From contig CP012388.1 of assembly GCA_001708385.1 (NCBI GenBank), forward strand, positions 1,612,001-1,676,000: a stretch of 64,000 nt of DNA, read 5' to 3'. Each line of letters opens with the position of its first letter. Position 1 is the first letter of the stretch. The position numbers and the translations under genes are program-made. This DNA is from Flavobacterium psychrophilum. Lineage in GTDB: Bacteria; Bacteroidota; Bacteroidia; Flavobacteriales; Flavobacteriaceae. Below are positions 60,393-64,000 of the stretch, in pieces. The notes beneath the pieces were generated by a model. The model searched no databases, was not told where the DNA came from, and saw only the letters and a program-made list of their open reading frames with translations.

Positions 60393-60883
60393 TGACCCTT
60401 ACCCTTATAGCGGCAGTTGCCGAAAACAATGCATTAGGCAAAGACAACAAAATGATGTGGCACCTGCCGGATGACTTTAAGCATTTTAAAAGCCGTACAT
60501 CGGGTCACCATATTATAATGGGAAGAAAAACATTTGAAAGCTTCCCTTCTGCCCTGCCCAACCGCACTTCGGTAATCATTACCCGCCAGTCAGACTACAA
60601 GGCAGACGGATGTATTGTTGTGGGCAGCCTGGATGAAGCCATTGCAGTTTCACCAAAGGATGAAGAGGTGTTTATTATTGGCGGAGGCGAAATATACAAC
60701 CAAAGTATTGACCGTGCCGACAAACTGGACCTTACCCGCGTACATGCCGAATTTCCCGATGCAGACGCTTACTTTCCGCAGATAGACGAATCGAAATGGG
60801 AATTATCAGAAGCTATTTTTCACCCGAGAGATGAAAAACATGCGTATGAAATGACATTTCAGACGTATTTAAAAAAGCAGTAA
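60392..60883 (+). CDS. folA: Dihydrofolate reductase
   Basis: Reduces dihydrofolate with NADPH. At 163 residues it is standard: LIAAVAENNALGKDNKMMWHLPDDFKHFK at the start, HHIIMGRKTFESF, and VFIIGGGEIYNQS for the NADPH site. It works with thyA, two genes upstream. Spacing to the next gene is none (stop then ATG), so it is an operon. Confidence 0.96.
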   Translation: MTLTLIAAVAENNALGKDNKMMWHLPDDFKHFKSRTSGHHIIMGRKTFESFPSALPNRTSVIITRQSDYKADGCIVVGSLDEAIAVSPKDEEVFIIGGGEIYNQSIDRADKLDLTRVHAEFPDADAYFPQIDESKWELSEAIFHPRDEKHAYEMTFQTYLKKQ

Positions 60884-61321
60884 ATGGATATCCGCTCCTA
60901 TTCTCCCTCTGACAAGGGCAGTATAATAGACCTTCTCCGTTTAAACACACCTAACTACTTCTCCATTGAAGAGGAAGCAGACCTTAATGATTATTTGGAC
61001 AACCAAATAGATATATATTATGTTGTAGAAGATAACGGCTTATTAATAGGGAGTGGTGGCATAAATATTACCGAAGACAGAAAGACAGCAAGAATATCGT
61101 GGGATATAGTCCATCCCGATTATCAGGGTAAAGGTATTGGGCAACTACTTACACACTATAGAATTAGAAAAATAAAAGAAATGAATGGAATTGAGAAAAT
61201 TTCTGTAAGAACTTCGCAATTTGCATCCAAATTCTATGAAAAATTTGGTTTCAAATTACTTGAAGTTGTAAAAGACTACTGGGCTAAAGGCATTGATATG
61301 TACAGAATGGAACTAATGTAA
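60884..61321 (+). CDS. GNAT-family N-acetyltransferase
   Basis: A 145-residue acetyltransferase fold. The acetyl-CoA pyrophosphate loop is VHPDYQGKGIGQLLTHYRI, with the strand-5 region KISVRTSQFASKFYEKFGF. It begins directly after the folA stop. The acceptor (protein, amino acid or small molecule) cannot be told. Confidence 0.88.
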   Translation: MDIRSYSPSDKGSIIDLLRLNTPNYFSIEEEADLNDYLDNQIDIYYVVEDNGLLIGSGGINITEDRKTARISWDIVHPDYQGKGIGQLLTHYRIRKIKEMNGIEKISVRTSQFASKFYEKFGFKLLEVVKDYWAKGIDMYRMELM

Positions 61322-61327
61322 ACTTCT

Positions 61328-61335
61328 TATATTTG
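61328..61335 (+). promoter_or_regulatory. -7 promoter box of the small lipoprotein gene
   Basis: TATATTTG matches TAnnTTTG, 16 bases upstream of the ATG at 61352. Confidence 0.6.
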
Positions 61336-61351
61336 TTTCAAACATTATTTT

Positions 61352-61810
61352 ATGAAACGTATTATTTTTATTTTCTCAGCATTATCAATAATCACAATAG
61401 CTTCATGCAATAAAAAGAATGAGGAGAAGATTGGAAAAGAAACACAGGCATATACCCAGCCTTCAACTCCTACCGATACTGTAATTGTAACCCCTACCGA
61501 AACTCCAAAAACAGAGCGTCCCGATAAACCTGTAATTGAAACAACATTAAACACAAAATTGTTGTTCAACACCTGGGTGAGTAATCCTGAAAACCCACAT
61601 GCTGATTTTGTGCTTTCTAAAAAATCATTTTATGTAGTTGATTACGATGGCGACGCTGATATGCCCTACACACTTAACGGTGAAACTTTAACCGTGTATT
61701 ATAAAGACGACACCAGACAGGCAAAAATTATTTCTGTGACAAAAGATAATCTTTTACTGCAATGGGAAGGTGTTGAAGAACCCACAACATACACAGTATG
61801 GAAAAGGTAA
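61352..61810 (+). CDS. Hypothetical lipoprotein
   Basis: A 152-residue lipoprotein with signal MKRIIFIFSALSIITIASC (lipobox TIASC), a Thr/Pro-rich linker (QPSTPTDTVIVTPTETPKTE) and a compact beta-rich end (NTWVSNPENPHADFVLSKKS, LLLQWEGVEEPTTYTVWKR). It is cell-surface or periplasmic. The C-terminal part could be a lipocalin-like domain. Unknown function. Confidence 0.65.
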   Translation: MKRIIFIFSALSIITIASCNKKNEEKIGKETQAYTQPSTPTDTVIVTPTETPKTERPDKPVIETTLNTKLLFNTWVSNPENPHADFVLSKKSFYVVDYDGDADMPYTLNGETLTVYYKDDTRQAKIISVTKDNLLLQWEGVEEPTTYTVWKR

Positions 61811-61861
61811 ATGAGTTTGCACAGAAAAACATTTCTAACTCCCTATTAACAAAACTATTTC

Positions 61862-61869
61862 TATCTTTG
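61862..61869 (+). promoter_or_regulatory. -7 promoter box of the menG-porT operon
   Basis: TATCTTTG matches TAnnTTTG, 17 bases upstream of the menG ATG. Confidence 0.6.
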
Positions 61870-61886
61870 TTGCGTAAATAAAAGCA

Positions 61887-62618
61887 ATGTCGCAAAACGT
61901 AACTCCTTATAAAGATTCCGGCCTGGGCAAAAAAGAACAGGTAGCCCAAATGTTTGATACTATTTCCGGTAATTACGATGGTTTAAACCGCGTAATTTCG
62001 TTTGGTATAGATGTTTCATGGCGTAAAAAAGTATTAAAGCTTGTTTCGGCTAAAACCCCAAAAACCATACTGGATATCGCTACCGGTACCGGAGACCTTG
62101 CCATACTAATGGCTGAGACTTCTGCAACCGAAATTATTGGCGCAGATATCTCTGAAGGCATGATGGAAGTTGGACGTAAAAAAGTTACCGAAAAAGGGCT
62201 TGACGGAAAAATTAAGCTTGTATATGGCGATAGTGAGAATCTTCCTTTTGACGACAATTACTTTGATGCTATTACTGTTGCTTTTGGCGTTCGTAATTTT
62301 GAAACACTTGAAAAAGGCCTCGGTGATATTTTACGCGTTTTAAAACCAAACGGCATTTTTGTGATACTTGAAACATCGGTGCCAACAAAATTCCCGTTTA
62401 AACAAGGCTACACTTTTTACAGCAAATACCTTCTTCCGCTTATAGGGAGACTATTCTCTAAAGACAGATCGGCTTATGCTTACCTTAGTGAATCGGCTTC
62501 TGTTTTCCCTCATGGGGAAGCTTTAAACAATATTTTGCGAAAAGTTGGGTTTATAGAGGTTAAGAATATGCCGCAGACCCTTGGAGTGGCAACAATTTAC
62601 TCTGCCTCAAAAAAATAA
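61887..62618 (+). CDS. menG: Demethylmenaquinone methyltransferase
   Basis: A SAM-dependent methyltransferase of the UbiE/MenG family that makes menaquinone from demethylmenaquinone. [25 protein letters not shown] start, [13 protein letters not shown] (motif I), [13 protein letters not shown] and [15 protein letters not shown] are diagnostic. At 243 residues it is full length. Bacteroidota use menaquinone, so MenG is the likely role; UbiE-type ubiquinone synthesis is not expected. It is followed after one base by porT. Confidence 0.93.
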   Translation: MSQNVTPYKDSGLGKKEQVAQMFDTISGNYDGLNRVISFGIDVSWRKKVLKLVSAKTPKTILDIATGTGDLAILMAETSATEIIGADISEGMMEVGRKKVTEKGLDGKIKLVYGDSENLPFDDNYFDAITVAFGVRNFETLEKGLGDILRVLKPNGIFVILETSVPTKFPFKQGYTFYSKYLLPLIGRLFSKDRSAYAYLSESASVFPHGEALNNILRKVGFIEVKNMPQTLGVATIYSASKK

Positions 62619-62619
62619 G

Positions 62620-63330
62620 ATGAAGAAACTGTTTATATACATACTGCTATTTACCGGCCTTTGCAGCCATGCGCAGTTTGGTACGCAAATATTCAGCAAA
62701 AAGCCTATTGTTAACCTTGAAAACTTTGACAAACAAAGGGTTCACTGGGGATACTTCCTTGGCTTTAACAGCTATGATTTTAAGTTTGACTATAAAGTTG
62801 ATCCTAAAGTAGACATTGCGGTAACGCGAACAACAGGCTTTAATGTGGGCCTTGTAGGTAACCTTAGACTTTTTGAATACCTGGATCTTCGTTTTGAACC
62901 GGGACTATACTATACGCAGCGCGACCTTGCCTTTAATGTCGAAGGCACAGAATCTGACAGGCTAAGAGAAGTAAAATCTACATATATACATTTTCCACTA
63001 TTGCTGAAATTTTCAGCTAAAAGGACGGGAAATATAAAACCTTACCTTTTAGGTGGTGTATCGCGTTCACTTAACCTTTCGAGTAGCTTTAACTCGAAAG
63101 ACGATAACATGACCGGAGACCGGTTCAGGATGAATAAATGGACTAACTTTTACGAAGTTGGTGCAGGTATAGATATTTACTTTGAATTCTTTAAGTTCTC
63201 TCCTTCAATTCGTGGCGTGTTTAGTTTTGACGATGAGATTATCCGCGACAACGACCCTAATAGCCCATACACAGGCAATGTTGCTTCTATGAAAACAAGG
63301 GGAATCTTTGTAAACTTTACTTTCCACTAA
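62620..63330 (+). CDS. porT: PorT-type outer-membrane protein of the type IX secretion system
   Basis: A 236-residue outer-membrane beta-barrel protein needed for type IX secretion and gliding in related species. The signal peptide ends near FTGLCSHAQ. QIFSKKPIVNLENFDKQRVHWGYFLGFN and YIHFPLLLKFSAKRTGNIKPYLLGG are distinctive, and the end is TFH. I chose the ATG at 62620 (MKKLFIYILLF); a frame from 62581 is possible. The order menG, porT, TrmH-type methyltransferase is often seen in Bacteroidota. It overlaps the convergent methyltransferase gene by 14 bases. Confidence 0.85.
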   Translation: MKKLFIYILLFTGLCSHAQFGTQIFSKKPIVNLENFDKQRVHWGYFLGFNSYDFKFDYKVDPKVDIAVTRTTGFNVGLVGNLRLFEYLDLRFEPGLYYTQRDLAFNVEGTESDRLREVKSTYIHFPLLLKFSAKRTGNIKPYLLGGVSRSLNLSSSFNSKDDNMTGDRFRMNKWTNFYEVGAGIDIYFEFFKFSPSIRGVFSFDDEIIRDNDPNSPYTGNVASMKTRGIFVNFTFH

Positions 63331-64000
63331 AATCTCTTCGGAACTCGCTTAAGATTATAGCAGCAGCAGTTGCTACGTTAAGGCTTTCAGTTTGTTGCAG
63401 GTCTCCAAAACGAGGTATAGCTATTTTATGCCCTACCCTGTTCTCTATACTTTGCGATATACCGTTGGCTTCGTTACCCATAACAACTATTCCATTTTCA
63501 GGAAGGTCTTCGCCATATATATTTTCGCCATCCATAAAGGTTCCGAAAACAGGCAGTGAAGTCGTTTCAAGATAGGACTCAAGATTAGTGTAAACTACAT
63601 TAACACGTGTTAATGATCCCATAGTAGCCTGTACCACTTTCGGATTATAAACATCTACACATTGTTCCGAACATACAAGGTGCTTAATCCCAAACCAGTC
63701 GCATAGCCTTATAATAGTACCCAGGTTTCCGGGATCACGCACATCATCAAGTGCAACAATAAGTCCGCTGTCCGGTACAGCTTTTTCGTCTGGCATCACA
63801 AATAAAGCCAGGCAGACATTAGGTGTAGAAAGCGCACTTATTTTTTTAAGTTCTGCTTCTGTTATAAGCTCCACCTTACGTTTATCAACCTTTGTAAAGA
63901 TGTCCTGGGTGGTAAATAATTGATGTAATTCAAAATTGGAATTGAGTAATTCCTGTACTACCTTTATACCTTCGGCAAAGAACAATTTATCCTGCTTTCT
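63317..64000 (-). CDS. TrmH-family rRNA/tRNA 2'-O-methyltransferase (5' end outside window)
   Basis: A SpoU/TrmH-family RNA ribose methyltransferase. The N-terminal substrate-binding region KLFFAEGIKVVQELLNSNF lies at the edge. The catalytic SPOUT domain shows LIVALDDVRDPGNLGTIIRL, VVMGNEANGIS and IPRFGDLQQTESLNVATAAAI. The frame stays open to the right edge (RKQDK precedes LFFAEG), so the true start is beyond position 64000. A TTG at 63985 would not be the real start. Target RNA unknown. Confidence 0.93.
   Translation of the reverse strand, partial: RKQDKLFFAEGIKVVQELLNSNFELHQLFTTQDIFTKVDKRKVELITEAELKKISALSTPNVCLALFVMPDEKAVPDSGLIVALDDVRDPGNLGTIIRLCDWFGIKHLVCSEQCVDVYNPKVVQATMGSLTRVNVVYTNLESYLETTSLPVFGTFMDGENIYGEDLPENGIVVMGNEANGISQSIENRVGHKIAIPRFGDLQQTESLNVATAAAIILSEFRRDFSGK

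Overview
This 64 kb window looks like chromosome of a flavobacterium (Bacteroidota, family Flavobacteriaceae, probably Flavobacterium or a close relative). The support is direct. There is a GldA-type gliding ABC ATPase and a PorT-type type IX secretion protein. There are four outer-membrane proteins with a carboxypeptidase-like regulatory domain, one next to a GLPGLI-family protein. There are two DUF3857 proteins, and promoters repeatedly show the Bacteroidota -7 box TAnnTTTG. No rRNA, complete tRNA, CRISPR array, prophage or classical transposase was seen.

Layout. 1-2.96 kb: a TonB-dependent receptor and a thioredoxin-like protein behind a palindrome resembling a DtxR/MntR operator. 2.96-7.1 kb: a thioesterase, FabH and MetE, with a cobalamin riboswitch ahead of metE. 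7.2-11.8 kb: an outer-membrane receptor facing a histidine kinase/response regulator pair, with a GGTTAA repeat array between them. 11.8-15.6 kb: a GlxA-type regulator divergent from five small genes (DoxX, SRPBCC, two VOC, DinB). 16-29.8 kb: mostly minus strand, with kynU, queA, aroA, a MazG-like protein, two DUF3857 proteins, dtd, rsgA and the aromatic operon pheA/aminotransferase/DAHP synthase-chorismate mutase. 29.9-30.9 kb: gldA and a 36-codon gene. 31-41 kb: a methionine region (metF, split metH, a homoserine-dehydrogenase-like domain, OsmC, metK) that also holds two unknown genes. 41-55.7 kb: receptor plus GLPGLI, a nucleoside kinase, membrane and soluble pyrophosphatases, AlkA-like glycosylase, two cysteine-tailed lipoproteins, DUF5686 and pdhB. 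56-64 kb: etfBA, DUF151 nuclease, thyA/folA, menG, porT and the 3' part of a TrmH methyltransferase.

The most interesting content is regulation of amino-acid metabolism by RNA. Methionine genes are under three riboswitch classes: cobalamin (metE), SAM-I (metH-metF) and SAM-II (metK). The aromatic operon has a classical attenuator with a leader peptide containing FYTTFFYFFFW. The OsmC/homoserine-dehydrogenase-like unit appears to have two attenuators in tandem, with Cys/Met-containing leader peptides MCYFMWKSSAEVAID and MCCMYAYMHWCCQKRMT. I did not recognise these leaders as described elements, but I could not search.

The strongest candidate for a new system is a 491-bp cassette (34691-35181) between the two halves of metH. 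It has 30-bp imperfect terminal inverted repeats (26/30) made of GGTTGNN heptamers and encodes a four-helix-bundle protein of the 23S rRNA intervening-sequence family. Removing it exactly joins the metH halves in frame into one reading frame of about 1213 codons. The cassette supplies both the stop of the first half and the start of the second.
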